NCBI GenBank assembly: GCA_026986005.1
Contig: JALSPK010000202.1
Coordinates: forward strand, 1 to 64,000
Reading direction: 5' to 3'
DNA: 64,000 nucleotides
From: Saprospiraceae bacterium
GTDB lineage: Bacteria > Bacteroidota > Bacteroidia > Chitinophagales > Saprospiraceae
In this document: positions 35,125-43,918 of the stretch, piece after piece
Layout: each line of letters starts with the position of its first letter
Position numbering within the stretch: position 1 is the first letter of the stretch
Translations under genes and position numbers: made by a program
Notes under the pieces: generated by a model
Told to the model about the DNA's origin: nothing
The model's input: the letters and a program-made list of their open reading frames with translations, nothing else
Database searches by the model: none

Positions 35125-37044
35125 ATGTTTGCGTATTGCTGGAGATTACTATTTGTAGTTTTATTCTCTACGATTAATTTTGTTTATAGTTTTGGACAAA
35201 TAAACAGTAATTTAAGTAGTAAATCCAATATAAATAAGAAAGATTCTACCTTGATGAATAAAGATTCTGTTGTTGTAGCCATTAAGCTAAAAGCAGTTAG
35301 ATTTTCTTTAAATAATATTTTTGATACATTATCGGTTGAAGATACTCTTTTGAGTGATGAATTTCCTTATTTTAACCAATTGGACAGCAAAGACTATCCT
35401 ATTATTGATAATGGTTATATAGGCTCTTCAGCTATGCCAATTGTTGGTAATAGTTATACAACAGGATTTAAGTTGGGCATGGATCAATACGATCTTTATA
35501 ATATTGAGAACAAATATTTTCATATTAGCAATGTTGCATTGACTACCCTTTATTTTTCTCCTGGAGCTTTATCTACTCCCAATGAATTTTCTACAAAAGC
35601 TAAATTTTCTAAAAATTTTAAAGATGTTGCATTAAATATCAATTATGCTAGGATCAGTAATATTGGTAAGTATAAGAGTCAAGATAATAAACACACTAAT
35701 TTGGATTTTGGGTTGTGGAAAGGGAGTATGAATAGTAGATACAATACATTTTTTAATATTTTAGTCAATGTACATGAGGAGAGTCATAATGGGGGAGTGG
35801 AGGAGATTGGTAAATTGTATCTTGGTGGTGGATACCAATATAGACAGACCATTCCAGTCAACTTAAATGAAGCTAAAACCAGATTTGACAATTATACTAT
35901 TAGTACAACTGAATATTATAAAATTTCAAATAACAATAAAAAGTACTTTGGATTTAGGCCATACTTTGTAGGTAACGTGGATATTGCAAAGGGATTTTAT
36001 AAATATTTTGACGTTGAAACAAATGGAGATTCTTTAGTTTATAAGGCTTTATTAGTCGATAAATCAGGTTTGCGTAATTATTTGAAATATTCTTCAATAA
36101 AAGCAAATTTTGGTTTGTTTGGAGTGAATTCAACAAATCGTTTTGTGAAGATAGGGTTGGACTTTCGCCGAACAGTTTATAATCATGAACCTCTTGGAGA
36201 TATTGGTGTCAATCAGTTCTTTCTCTATTCCAAGTTTGAGTTTACCCCTATTGAACAGCTTCGATTAAAATGGGATTCAAAATATCATCTCGGTGATTTT
36301 AAAGGAGATTATGTATTGGATCTTCACGCGGATTATATTTCTAAGTATTTTGGTCTTCAAGGAGTGATAAAAAAAGGTTTGTATTCTCCTTCCTTTTACG
36401 ATAATAATCTATGGTTGTCACGCATTCTTGTATACACAAATGATTTTAATAAAATTAATGAGTTAATATTAGCAACAGGTATTTCTTTTGATTGGCTTGG
36501 GCTTTCTGCTCGTTTTGAGAAGCATTTGATTGATAATTATATTTATTATGACAATCGATTATTACCAAAGCAATTGGGCGGAATATTAGAGTATTCTGAA
36601 CTTCATATTAATGAAAAGCTGAAGCTTTCGATTTTTCATTTTGATAATAATTTATTTTTATTTAAAAGCTCTTCTGATAAAAAACCTTTGCCTCCATATA
36701 CATTAAGAAGCAAATTTTACATTACTCCATTTTTGTTTCAGCATCACCTGTTATTAAATACAGGATTTGAGTTTAATTATTGGGGAAAATACAGCAATTA
36801 TGGTTTTAATCCGGTTTTAGGTAAATACTATGTACAAAACGATATAGAACTAAGTAACTACAATAGGTTGGATTTTTATATGAGTGCTAAAATTGATGAA
36901 TTTCTCTTTTATGTCAGGTTCAATAATATTTTATTTAATTCTTCTATATTGCAAGAGAAATTGAACATCCCGTTTAAAGTGATTAATTATCCTCAGAGTG
37001 ATATGTTTTTTAGACTGGGAGTCCAATGGACATTGGTTCAGTAG
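35125..37044 (+). CDS. Putative porin (Porin_10 type)
   Basis: A beta-barrel outer-membrane protein of roughly 640 residues. ATG 35125 gives a good signal peptide (MFAYCWRLLFVVLFSTINFVYSFGQ); the frame extends back to TTG 35101. A short Ser/Asn-rich spacer leads to a long series of alternating strands ending MFFRLGVQWTLVQ. The pattern resembles the Bacteroidota putative-porin family of unknown substrate. It lies 122 bases after the fecR gene, so the ECF/FecR pair may control it. No plug domain or TonB box was found, so it is not a TonB-dependent receptor. Confidence 0.75.
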   Translation: MFAYCWRLLFVVLFSTINFVYSFGQINSNLSSKSNINKKDSTLMNKDSVVVAIKLKAVRFSLNNIFDTLSVEDTLLSDEFPYFNQLDSKDYPIIDNGYIGSSAMPIVGNSYTTGFKLGMDQYDLYNIENKYFHISNVALTTLYFSPGALSTPNEFSTKAKFSKNFKDVALNINYARISNIGKYKSQDNKHTNLDFGLWKGSMNSRYNTFFNILVNVHEESHNGGVEEIGKLYLGGGYQYRQTIPVNLNEAKTRFDNYTISTTEYYKISNNNKKYFGFRPYFVGNVDIAKGFYKYFDVETNGDSLVYKALLVDKSGLRNYLKYSSIKANFGLFGVNSTNRFVKIGLDFRRTVYNHEPLGDIGVNQFFLYSKFEFTPIEQLRLKWDSKYHLGDFKGDYVLDLHADYISKYFGLQGVIKKGLYSPSFYDNNLWLSRILVYTNDFNKINELILATGISFDWLGLSARFEKHLIDNYIYYDNRLLPKQLGGILEYSELHINEKLKLSIFHFDNNLFLFKSSSDKKPLPPYTLRSKFYITPFLFQHHLLLNTGFEFNYWGKYSNYGFNPVLGKYYVQNDIELSNYNRLDFYMSAKIDEFLFYVRFNNILFNSSILQEKLNIPFKVINYPQSDMFFRLGVQWTLVQ

Positions 37045-38678
37045 TATATCTGAAAAAAGTATTTGTGAAGAATTCTAAAGAAAATATAATCGAAGTAATA
37101 AATCTTGAAGTTGAATTAGAAAATAGTTCAAGGGAGAAGATTTTGAAAAAAATTTGCTTTGATATAAAAAACAAATCAATTACCGCATTAGTTGGTAAAT
37201 CAGGGTCAGGTAAGTCTCTTACTGCTTTAAGCATATTGGGTTTGATAAAGTATATTGACGGGCTGAATGTCAGAGGAAGTATATCTTTTGAAGGAATAGA
37301 GAAAAATATTTTGGAGATGGATGATAAAGAGCTTAAAGATTATCGGGGTAATATTGCCTCAATGATTTTTCAAGATCCTTTTACTTCATTTGACCCTTCC
37401 AAAAGCTGTGGGGAACAAATAATTGAGGTATTGGAATTCAATCGAGTATCTGCAACCGAAAATGCGGAAAACTTCATTCTTAATTTGTTTACCGAATTAG
37501 GTATTGAACGTAGATTGTTTTTCTATTATCCGTATATGCTTTCAGGAGGTCAATTACAGAAGATTAGTATTTTGGCAACTCTTGTTTCTAATCCTCGATT
37601 AATTGTCGCTGATGAACCCACTACAAATTTAGATGCAATTTCAAAAAAGGAAGTTTTGGATTTTTTATTAAAGGTAAAAAATAAATATGGGATAAGTATT
37701 TTGTATATAAGTCACGATTTGGAGGCTGTTAGATATATTTCAGATGAAATTGTTTTGTTGGAAGCGGGAAAGATTAAAGGAAGTTATAAAAAAAATGTTT
37801 TTTTTGAGCAGCCTAATGTGCAAAATGAAAAGTTAGTTTCTAAGAGAGAGTCTCAGAGTGATAAATCAATTATAAAAAGCGGGAATGAGAGAAAGCTATT
37901 GGAAGTTAAAAATTTAACTAAGACATTTTTAAGTAGAGGGAAAAAAATATTTTCACAAAATAAATTGTTTCGAGTATTGGACAAGGTAAGTTTTGAAGTT
38001 ATGAGGGGAGATGTATTTGGCATAATTGGTGAGTCAGGAAGTGGCAAATCAACAATTGCCAGATCGATATTAGATTTGATACCAAAAGATTCAGGTAGTG
38101 TAATATTTATGGGCAAGTCATTGGATTTTGCTAAAGCCAATAATTATTTCTACAATGATGTTCAGGTAGTATTTCAAAATCCACTTAGCTCACTGAACCC
38201 ATCTTTAAATGTCAAAAGCCTTCTGGTTGAGGCTATTGTTGCTAATAAAAGAGTAAATAACTCTATAGAGAGTGTCAATTCAAAGTTGAAATGGCTTTTA
38301 AGTGTTGTAGATCTATCAAAAGATGTTTTATCCAAGAAATCTAGGCAATTATCAGGGGGCGAAGGACAAAGAGTATCTATAGCACGTGCATTAGCTGTAT
38401 CTCCTCGCTTGATTGTCCTTGATGAAAGCATTTCTTCTTTGGATAAAAAAATGCAATATAAAATTTTGCAACTATTGCTTAAGCTCAAAAATGAACTAAA
38501 TCTTACTTATATATTTATTACACATGATTTAGAAATAAGCCGCTATTTTTGTAATAGAATACTGATTTTACAAAAAGGAAGAGTCGTAGAACAAGGTTCT
38601 GTAGAAAGTGTTTTTGTGAGGCCTAAGCACGAATATACTAAGCGATTACTTAATTCAATATTAGTAAGCGATTCTTAA
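37026..38678 (+). CDS. Fused double-ATPase ABC transporter subunit (DppD/DppF- or YejF-like)
   Basis: The 550-residue protein holds two complete ABC ATPase domains. Domain 1 has Walker A GKSGSGKS (about 57-64), signature LSGGQLQK and Walker B LIVADEPT. Domain 2 has Walker A GESGSGKS (about 337), signature LSGGEGQR and LIVLDES. Such fusions energise oligopeptide or nickel importers, where both sites hydrolyse ATP. No permease or binding-protein gene is adjacent. ATG 37026 overlaps the porin end by 19 bases; GTG 37065 is an alternative start that avoids this. It overlaps the convergent phosphorylase gene by four bases. Confidence 0.88.
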   Translation: MDIGSVVYLKKVFVKNSKENIIEVINLEVELENSSREKILKKICFDIKNKSITALVGKSGSGKSLTALSILGLIKYIDGLNVRGSISFEGIEKNILEMDDKELKDYRGNIASMIFQDPFTSFDPSKSCGEQIIEVLEFNRVSATENAENFILNLFTELGIERRLFFYYPYMLSGGQLQKISILATLVSNPRLIVADEPTTNLDAISKKEVLDFLLKVKNKYGISILYISHDLEAVRYISDEIVLLEAGKIKGSYKKNVFFEQPNVQNEKLVSKRESQSDKSIIKSGNERKLLEVKNLTKTFLSRGKKIFSQNKLFRVLDKVSFEVMRGDVFGIIGESGSGKSTIARSILDLIPKDSGSVIFMGKSLDFAKANNYFYNDVQVVFQNPLSSLNPSLNVKSLLVEAIVANKRVNNSIESVNSKLKWLLSVVDLSKDVLSKKSRQLSGGEGQRVSIARALAVSPRLIVLDESISSLDKKMQYKILQLLLKLKNELNLTYIFITHDLEISRYFCNRILILQKGRVVEQGSVESVFVRPKHEYTKRLLNSILVSDS

Positions 38679-39550
38679 AGTGCATCAATTTTTTCTAAAG
38701 TTTTAATTATCATTCTATCAATTGTAGCGTATGGATCTTTGCTAAATGTCATGTTTTGTCTGTTTGCAATGATTGCATTGACAGAAAGTGCTTCGTGTCC
38801 TAATAATTTTGATAGCCCGTATATTGCGGAAGTTTCCATTTCGAAATTTGTAAAAACTAATTTTTCAAATTCAAATCGAACTAATTCATCAATAATAACT
38901 CTTGTTTTTTGCTCAATTCTTAATTGTCTTCCCTGGGGTCCATAGAATCCACCTGCAGTCATAGTGATTCCTGTTTTAAATTCGTTGCATATGTTATTAA
39001 CAAGATAGTCACTTCCTTCAAAAATATATGGGATGCATATCTGATATAAATCAGGAATTTCTTCTTTTAAATGAACCTCAAATCTCTTTTGAAAACCATT
39101 TTTTTTGTAGGAATAAAAATTCAGTAATCCATCTAAGCCTAAACCATGAGTTGCACCCACTATCGAATCTACAGGTATCTCTTTTCTGACAGAACCAGAG
39201 GTGCCCATTCTTATTATATGTAGTTTTTGAAATTCCTTTTTAATTTTTCTTGTTTCAAAATCAATATTTTTCAAGGCATCTATTTCATTGATCATTATGT
39301 CAATATTGTCAGGACCAATTCCTGTTCCGATGACTGATAGCCTTTTTTTGCCAAGCATTCCAGTGTGTGTAACAAATTCTCTTTTTTGATTTTTAAGCTC
39401 AATTTTATCAAAATGTCTACTTACCTTTTCTACTCTTTTAGGATCGCCGACAGTAATTATGTAATCTCCTAAATCTTCCGGATGTAAACCTAAATGGTAT
39501 ATCCTTCCGTCATCTGTCAATATCAATTCGCTTTCTTTTAACCTACTCAT
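38675..39550 (-). CDS. Nucleoside phosphorylase (uridine phosphorylase-like)
   Basis: It cleaves nucleosides with phosphate to give a base and (deoxy)ribose-1-phosphate in salvage. The 291-residue PNP/UDP fold shows the phosphate-binding YIITVGDPKRV near residue 30, GTGIGPDNIDI near 75, and RMGTSGSVRKEI near 113. The substrate region FTNFEMETSAIYGLSKLLG near 240 has the catalytic glutamates. FEMET fits the family, but the base preference cannot be decided. It is cytosolic. The lipoprotein gene lies upstream on the same strand after 67 bases. Confidence 0.88.
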   Translation of the reverse strand: MSRLKESELILTDDGRIYHLGLHPEDLGDYIITVGDPKRVEKVSRHFDKIELKNQKREFVTHTGMLGKKRLSVIGTGIGPDNIDIMINEIDALKNIDFETRKIKKEFQKLHIIRMGTSGSVRKEIPVDSIVGATHGLGLDGLLNFYSYKKNGFQKRFEVHLKEEIPDLYQICIPYIFEGSDYLVNNICNEFKTGITMTAGGFYGPQGRQLRIEQKTRVIIDELVRFEFEKLVFTNFEMETSAIYGLSKLLGHEALSVNAIIANRQNMTFSKDPYATIDRMIIKTLEKIDAL

Positions 39551-39617
39551 TACAATGTGTTTTGATAATTCTGAATAAGATTAAATCATGCAAAAATGAT
39601 ACCACAAAATGCTGAGC

Positions 39618-40109
39618 TTATTCACATCTTAGTATTATTGGTGTTGTTTCAACTGTGTCACTTGAATGATTGGCTCTATCTACCATAAAAATTTTGTATG
39701 TAAGAGTGTCTGTGGGGATTCCATCCACAACAGCACAAGGTGGAATATTATCGTCAAACAGACAACATGTTGTATAAATTAGTAATTCGATTTCTCCTGA
39801 GACACCGTTACTTAGTCCGGTATTAGGCAATTCCGGGATTTTTATTCTTTCTGCAAAATTTCCGGTACGACTATCGATCACAAAGAGATTTTGAAGAGAA
39901 TCTTTTGTGTCATACCCGATGTCACCATCGCCATCTGTAAATTTTAAAAAAATAGTAATTGAATCAGTATTCAAATCTCCTTGGATAAGTGTACTTTTGT
40001 CAAGTTTGACAAATTTTAAAACAGGCTCTATCGGATAGTGAGGATTTTTTGTGCATGATGTGATCAGCATTAAAAAAAAGAGGTAATAAGATATGATAAT
40101 ATATTTCAC
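39618..40109 (-). CDS. Predicted lipoprotein, unknown function
   Basis: This 163-residue protein has a lipoprotein signal with lipobox LITSC near residue 19. The mature part is beta-rich with an acidic DGDGDIGYD segment that could bind calcium, and several cysteines including a CC pair (TTCCLFDD). It resembles small Bacteroidota envelope lipoproteins with a single immunoglobulin-like domain, but I recognise no named family. It is divergent from the LuxE-like gene with 73 bases between. Confidence 0.7.
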   Translation of the reverse strand: MKYIIISYYLFFLMLITSCTKNPHYPIEPVLKFVKLDKSTLIQGDLNTDSITIFLKFTDGDGDIGYDTKDSLQNLFVIDSRTGNFAERIKIPELPNTGLSNGVSGEIELLIYTTCCLFDDNIPPCAVVDGIPTDTLTYKIFMVDRANHSSDTVETTPIILRCE

Positions 40110-40182
40110 TTGCTAACTTTGTGTTTATTTTATAACGAAAATATGCTTTTTTGATTGCTTTGATATTAGATTTAGAGATTTT

Positions 40183-41172
40183 ATGCTTAAAAGAAAAGAA
40201 TTATATACTAAATACATTGGTTTTTTACACAATAATACTATGTCGTTTGATGAATTAGCACTGGATTTATTTAGATTTCAATCCCGTTTTAATCCTGTAT
40301 ATAATTCGTTTTTAAATTATTTAAATACCGATATTGAAAATGTAACTACACTTGAAGAAATTCCCTTTCTGCCGGTGTCTTTGTATAAAAATCATGCGGT
40401 TAAATCCGGTGATTGGATATCGAATATAGTTTTTGAAAGTAGTACCACTACCGGTTCAATACCTTCAAAACATCACATATATGATTTAGAATTATATATT
40501 TCTAATGCCAAATATCTTTTTGAAGAGTCTTATGGTAAATTAAATAAATATTATTTTTTAGCTTTATTGCCTTCATATATGGAAAAAGAAGGCTCTTCGC
40601 TTATTTATATGGTAAATGATTTTATTAGTAATAGTAGTGGAAAATTTTTTAATTATGATTATAATCAAGTGCTAAAAGATATCAGAGAGTATAAAGGGGG
40701 AAAACAAATTGTATTGATTGGAGTAACTTATGCATTGCTGGAAATGGCTGAATTGGTAAGAAAACCAATTAATGAAGTAATAATTATGGAAACAGGAGGG
40801 ATGAAAGGGAGAAGGAAAGAACTACCCAGACAGCAAGTTCACGAGATATTGAAAAAAGCTTTTTCAGTAAATGAAATTCATTCAGAGTATGGAATGACAG
40901 AATTATTATCTCAGTCTTATTCCAAAGGAAATGGTGTTTTTAGCGCATCTAAAACCATGAAATTCTTGTTTGCTGATATCTATGATCCGTTTTCTTATGT
41001 TGATGTAGGTCGACAAGGGAGAATAAATATAGTTGATTTAGCAAATATAGACAGCTGTAGCTTTTTATCAACGGATGATTTGGGAAGAGAGTTGGGGAAT
41101 GGTAGATTTGAAGTGTTGGGCAGAACAGATGAAAGCGATATAAGGGGATGTAATCTATTATTTGTCCCTTAG
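40183..41172 (+). CDS. LuxE/PaaK-family acyltransferase (acyl-protein synthetase-like)
   Basis: LuxE activates fatty acids with ATP and transfers them to a protein partner. The 329-residue protein has SSTTTGSIPSKH near residue 86 (the phosphate loop of adenylating enzymes), METGGMKGRRKELPR near 205 and SEYGMTELLSQSY near 235, then LSTDDLGREL. All core motifs are present. No luxC reductase or luciferase genes are nearby, so bioluminescence is not implied. In Bacteroidota such genes usually stand alone, with an unknown acyl acceptor. It converges with the NadR-like kinase gene, overlapping by 15 bases. Confidence 0.85.
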   Translation: MLKRKELYTKYIGFLHNNTMSFDELALDLFRFQSRFNPVYNSFLNYLNTDIENVTTLEEIPFLPVSLYKNHAVKSGDWISNIVFESSTTTGSIPSKHHIYDLELYISNAKYLFEESYGKLNKYYFLALLPSYMEKEGSSLIYMVNDFISNSSGKFFNYDYNQVLKDIREYKGGKQIVLIGVTYALLEMAELVRKPINEVIIMETGGMKGRRKELPRQQVHEILKKAFSVNEIHSEYGMTELLSQSYSKGNGVFSASKTMKFLFADIYDPFSYVDVGRQGRINIVDLANIDSCSFLSTDDLGRELGNGRFEVLGRTDESDIRGCNLLFVP

Positions 41173-41676
41173 ATTGTCAATCGCTTTGATTGCATTTTCA
41201 ATTCTGGTTTGTTTTAAACCTTCTATTGTTATGTAGTTTTTTTTATATCGTCTGAGCTCTTTTTCATAAAATGTAAAAAGCCGGTCTCTATCGTTAGGGT
41301 TTTCTCTGTATTCACTAAACTCCCAAGGGATATCGGGTTTGCATAGTAAATAAAGATCGTAATTCCTAGCTCTAATAGCTTCCATTATCCAACGATTTAC
41401 TTTTTTGTATTTCACTTTGGACCAAATCTTTATTGTTATTAAATCAGTATCTATAATAATCAAATTTGAATTGTTGTTTTCTGTAACTTCATCTTCTTTC
41501 TTGATCTGTCCCTTTGCTATTTTCACTAAGTCCTTATAATCATATCTACCATGAGTCATATCCAAATATTCAACAGCAAATTCATCTACAATAGGTGATT
41601 TGAAGTGTTTAGATAACGCTTTTGCTAGGTTTGATTTTCCTGTGGATTCAGGGCCGGTTAGTACAATTTTTTTCAT
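41158..41676 (-). CDS. NadR-like AAA ATPase / nicotinamide riboside kinase domain protein
   Basis: This 172-residue P-loop kinase has Walker A GPESTGKSNLA at residues 8-18, then DEFAVEYLD and a Walker B-like IIIDTDLITIKIW near 75. The final helix set is typical of the NadR C-terminal kinase (AAA_28). In NadR this domain phosphorylates nicotinamide riboside for NAD salvage. The adenylyltransferase and DNA-binding domains are absent, so only the kinase step is suggested. It lies 14 bases downstream of the PAP2 gene on the same strand. Confidence 0.82.
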   Translation of the reverse strand: MKKIVLTGPESTGKSNLAKALSKHFKSPIVDEFAVEYLDMTHGRYDYKDLVKIAKGQIKKEDEVTENNNSNLIIIDTDLITIKIWSKVKYKKVNRWIMEAIRARNYDLYLLCKPDIPWEFSEYRENPNDRDRLFTFYEKELRRYKKNYITIEGLKQTRIENAIKAIDNLRDK

Positions 41677-41690
41677 GACTCAAGTTGTAT

Positions 41691-42257
41691 TTATTTAAAA
41701 TATTTACTCTCAATTTGTTTGAAAAATTTGTATTCCAGGTATCCGATCAATGAACCTATCAATATTCCGGTTAAGATATCAAAAGGGTAATGAACTCCTA
41801 CATATACTTGAGCAAAAGATATCAATAATGCCCAAATAGGAAAAAAATATGCAAATTTTTTAGAGATTTTTAAAAATATTAAAAAGAAAAAGATACCAAT
41901 TGCAAAATGATTGGTAGCGTGTGATGAAGGAAAACTGTACCCACTCCCACAAGTAACTCTTGATATAATCTTCGGATTAGAAGCAACATCATTGCAGGGT
42001 CTTAACCTTTCGACAGCCGGCTTGATTAATGAAGAACTTGTGAAATCTGCAATTCCTATTGTAACAAATGCTATTAAAATAATTATTATGCCCTTAGTTT
42101 TAAAGTTAAATATAAAAAATGCAATCAGGAAAAGATAAAGTGGTAGCCAAACCACTTTATTGCGAATAAATGTAAAGAAGTAATCAAAAAAGACATTACT
42201 GATATCATGATTTATCCAATGAAATATTATATGATCTAGATTTTGTAAGGTTTCCAT
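41691..42257 (-). CDS. PAP2-family membrane phosphatase
   Basis: A 188-residue integral membrane phosphatase with about five to six helices. The three motifs of the family are KPAVERLRPC (KxxxxxxRP, about 76-85), PSSHATN (about 110-116) and a final SFAQVYVGVHYPFDIL with the catalytic histidine and aspartate. It may recycle undecaprenyl pyrophosphate or dephosphorylate a lipid; the exact substrate is open. The active site should face the periplasm. Its promoter is so close that the message may have almost no leader. Confidence 0.88.
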   Translation of the reverse strand: METLQNLDHIIFHWINHDISNVFFDYFFTFIRNKVVWLPLYLFLIAFFIFNFKTKGIIIILIAFVTIGIADFTSSSLIKPAVERLRPCNDVASNPKIISRVTCGSGYSFPSSHATNHFAIGIFFFLIFLKISKKFAYFFPIWALLISFAQVYVGVHYPFDILTGILIGSLIGYLEYKFFKQIESKYFK

Positions 42258-42264
42258 TTAACGG

Positions 42265-42296
42265 CAAATTTAAGTAAAGAATGCAATTTTGTCCAA
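42265..42296 (-). promoter_or_regulatory. Promoter of the PAP2 gene
   Basis: On the minus strand, TTG (42294-42296), a 21-base spacer and TAAATTTG (42265-42272) fit the phylum consensus. The ATG at 42257 begins only eight bases past the -7 box, predicting a leaderless or nearly leaderless transcript. Confidence 0.6.
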
Positions 42297-42432
42297 TTAT
42301 CTGCCAAATTTTAACGATAAAGAAATTAAAAGTTTGGAATCATTTATTTTCAAATGAATTGATATTTTATTTAAGCAAAGCCGTTTCAGGAGTTTAAATG
42401 TTAAATAATTTTTTAAATTAAAAAAAATACTA

Positions 42433-42440
42433 TAGCTTTG
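42433..42440 (+). promoter_or_regulatory. -7 box of the DUF2853 gene
   Basis: TAGCTTTG is an exact match to TAnnTTTG, 42 bases before ATG 42482. TTT rather than TTG stands at the -33 position. Confidence 0.55.
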
Positions 42441-42481
42441 TATCGAAATTGTATTTATAAAACTTCTTAAAATAATTAAAA

Positions 42482-42826
42482 ATGAGTAAAAGAGATGATT
42501 TAATTGCAAAATATGCTGATTCTTTTAAAAAAATGGGCATTGACTTTGACATGGATTTTTTAACTAAAGTTACGGTTGGTTTAGGTCCATCAATTTATAA
42601 TAAAGATGCATCAACTGTTTCTTGTTCAGATGATTCTGAGTTGCAGAGAGTTGTTGATAACTTTTTAGTTAAAAAGTTGGGATGCAAAGAATCTCAAGAT
42701 AAAATGATGGCTGCTGTAAAAGATGTATGTGCACAAATGGGTAGCTCAAATAGGAATAAGTATAGAGCTATTTTCTACTATTTATTGGCAAAAAAATACG
42801 GTAAGGAATCTGTTTACAACAAATAA
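42482..42826 (+). CDS. DUF2853 family small helical protein
   Basis: This 114-residue cytosolic protein is typical of DUF2853: MSKRDDLIAKYADSFKKMGI, then DMDFLTKVTVGLGPSIYNKDAS and CSDDSELQRVVDNFLVKKLG, ending RAIFYYLLAKKYGKESVY. The family folds as a small helical bundle of unknown function. It has its own -7 box and a perfect terminator, so it is transcribed alone and probably at a high level. Confidence 0.9.
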   Translation: MSKRDDLIAKYADSFKKMGIDFDMDFLTKVTVGLGPSIYNKDASTVSCSDDSELQRVVDNFLVKKLGCKESQDKMMAAVKDVCAQMGSSNRNKYRAIFYYLLAKKYGKESVYNK

Positions 42827-42837
42827 ATTTTTGCTGG

Positions 42838-42872
42838 AAAAAAGAGAGGTTGATTTTCAACCTCTCTTTTTT
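42838..42872 (+). terminator. Strong rho-independent terminator of the DUF2853 gene
   Basis: GAGAGGTTGA (42844-42853) pairs perfectly with TCAACCTCTC (42857-42866) around a TTT loop, followed by T6. The preceding A-run allows weak action on the opposite strand too. Confidence 0.92.
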
Positions 42873-42953
42873 GCCTTATACAATTGATTGATATAAAATA
42901 GTCAAAATAAATTGATTTATTGAACTATTTTCTATCGTTAAATGGTAGTTTTT

Positions 42954-43808
42954 TTATTGACCTAGTATTAAAGGCATTCCATTTTTTCCACTACCTATGA
43001 TTACTGTTTTTGCATTTGGTGACTCTGAAAGTTTAATTGTCGCCTCTATCCCTTTATCTCTAAGTATCTTATCAGTTAAACTTTGATTTAGGATATTGTT
43101 TGCTTCTGCTTTAGCTTGAGCTTCAATTATTCTCCGTTCAGCTTCTTTTCTTTCTTTCTCAAGTCTATATTCATATTCCAATGATTCTTGTTCTTGTTTA
43201 AGTTTGTTCTCTATGGCATTTTTTAATGTTTGCGGTAAGGAAACTTCTCTGATTAATACAGCATCAAGAACGATATACTTCTCTTTTAAAGCATCACTTG
43301 TTTGTTTGAATATCTCATCCTGTATAGCCTCTCTTTTAGTTGAATACAACTCTTCAGGCAAGTATTTGCCTATCACTTCTCTGGTTGATGATCTGATTTC
43401 AGGCTTTATAATATATTCGGGATAGTTTTTCCCAACCTTTTCATGGAGGTAACCAATCTTTTCTGCTAAAGGATAATATCGGTAAGAAAGCTCAATCTTG
43501 ATATTTAATCCATTTTTGGATAGTACTTCCATCTTTTCAAAAGCTTCTTTTACTCTAACATCATAAATATACATATTGTTCCAAGGAGCTATTATATGAA
43601 ATCCTTCACTATAAATATTGTCTTTTTCTAATCCTCCGGCAAATCTTTTAAAAATGATACCTTTTTCTCCCGGTTTGATTGTTAAAAAAGTTGTACTGGT
43701 CAATATTAAAAAAATAACAAATGCTATTACGGCAAAGATAATGAGTCTTGTAATTGATTTTGGGTTTATTGAGAATTCTTCTCTATTATTTTGTCTATGA
43801 ATTTCCAT
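42954..43808 (-). CDS. Prohibitin-family (SPFH domain) membrane protein
   Basis: SPFH proteins form large ring-shaped membrane scaffolds and often modulate the FtsH protease. The 284-residue protein has a transmembrane helix at about 21-43, then the SPFH domain starting with LTIKPGEKGIIFKRFAGGL. A long charged coiled coil (about 200-245, KQEQESLEYEYRLEKERKEAERR) leads to a C-terminal assembly segment ending PLILGQ. The pattern fits bacterial prohibitin homologues. No protease gene is adjacent. Transcription runs toward the terminator of the DUF2853 gene. Confidence 0.88.
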   Translation of the reverse strand: MEIHRQNNREEFSINPKSITRLIIFAVIAFVIFLILTSTTFLTIKPGEKGIIFKRFAGGLEKDNIYSEGFHIIAPWNNMYIYDVRVKEAFEKMEVLSKNGLNIKIELSYRYYPLAEKIGYLHEKVGKNYPEYIIKPEIRSSTREVIGKYLPEELYSTKREAIQDEIFKQTSDALKEKYIVLDAVLIREVSLPQTLKNAIENKLKQEQESLEYEYRLEKERKEAERRIIEAQAKAEANNILNQSLTDKILRDKGIEATIKLSESPNAKTVIIGSGKNGMPLILGQ

Positions 43809-43918
43809 ATTAATGTGATTTTAGGTGATTATTTAATTGATTGGATAAAGGTAATAAGTAAAACTTGATTTTAGGATTAATTTAGACAAAACATTGCGTT
43901 TAATATACAAATATACAA

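Noticed and set aside
42297-42509. 70-codon minus-strand frame upstream of PAP2
   Set aside because: It overlaps the DUF2853 promoter and start, has no family features, and would run across two clear regulatory boxes.
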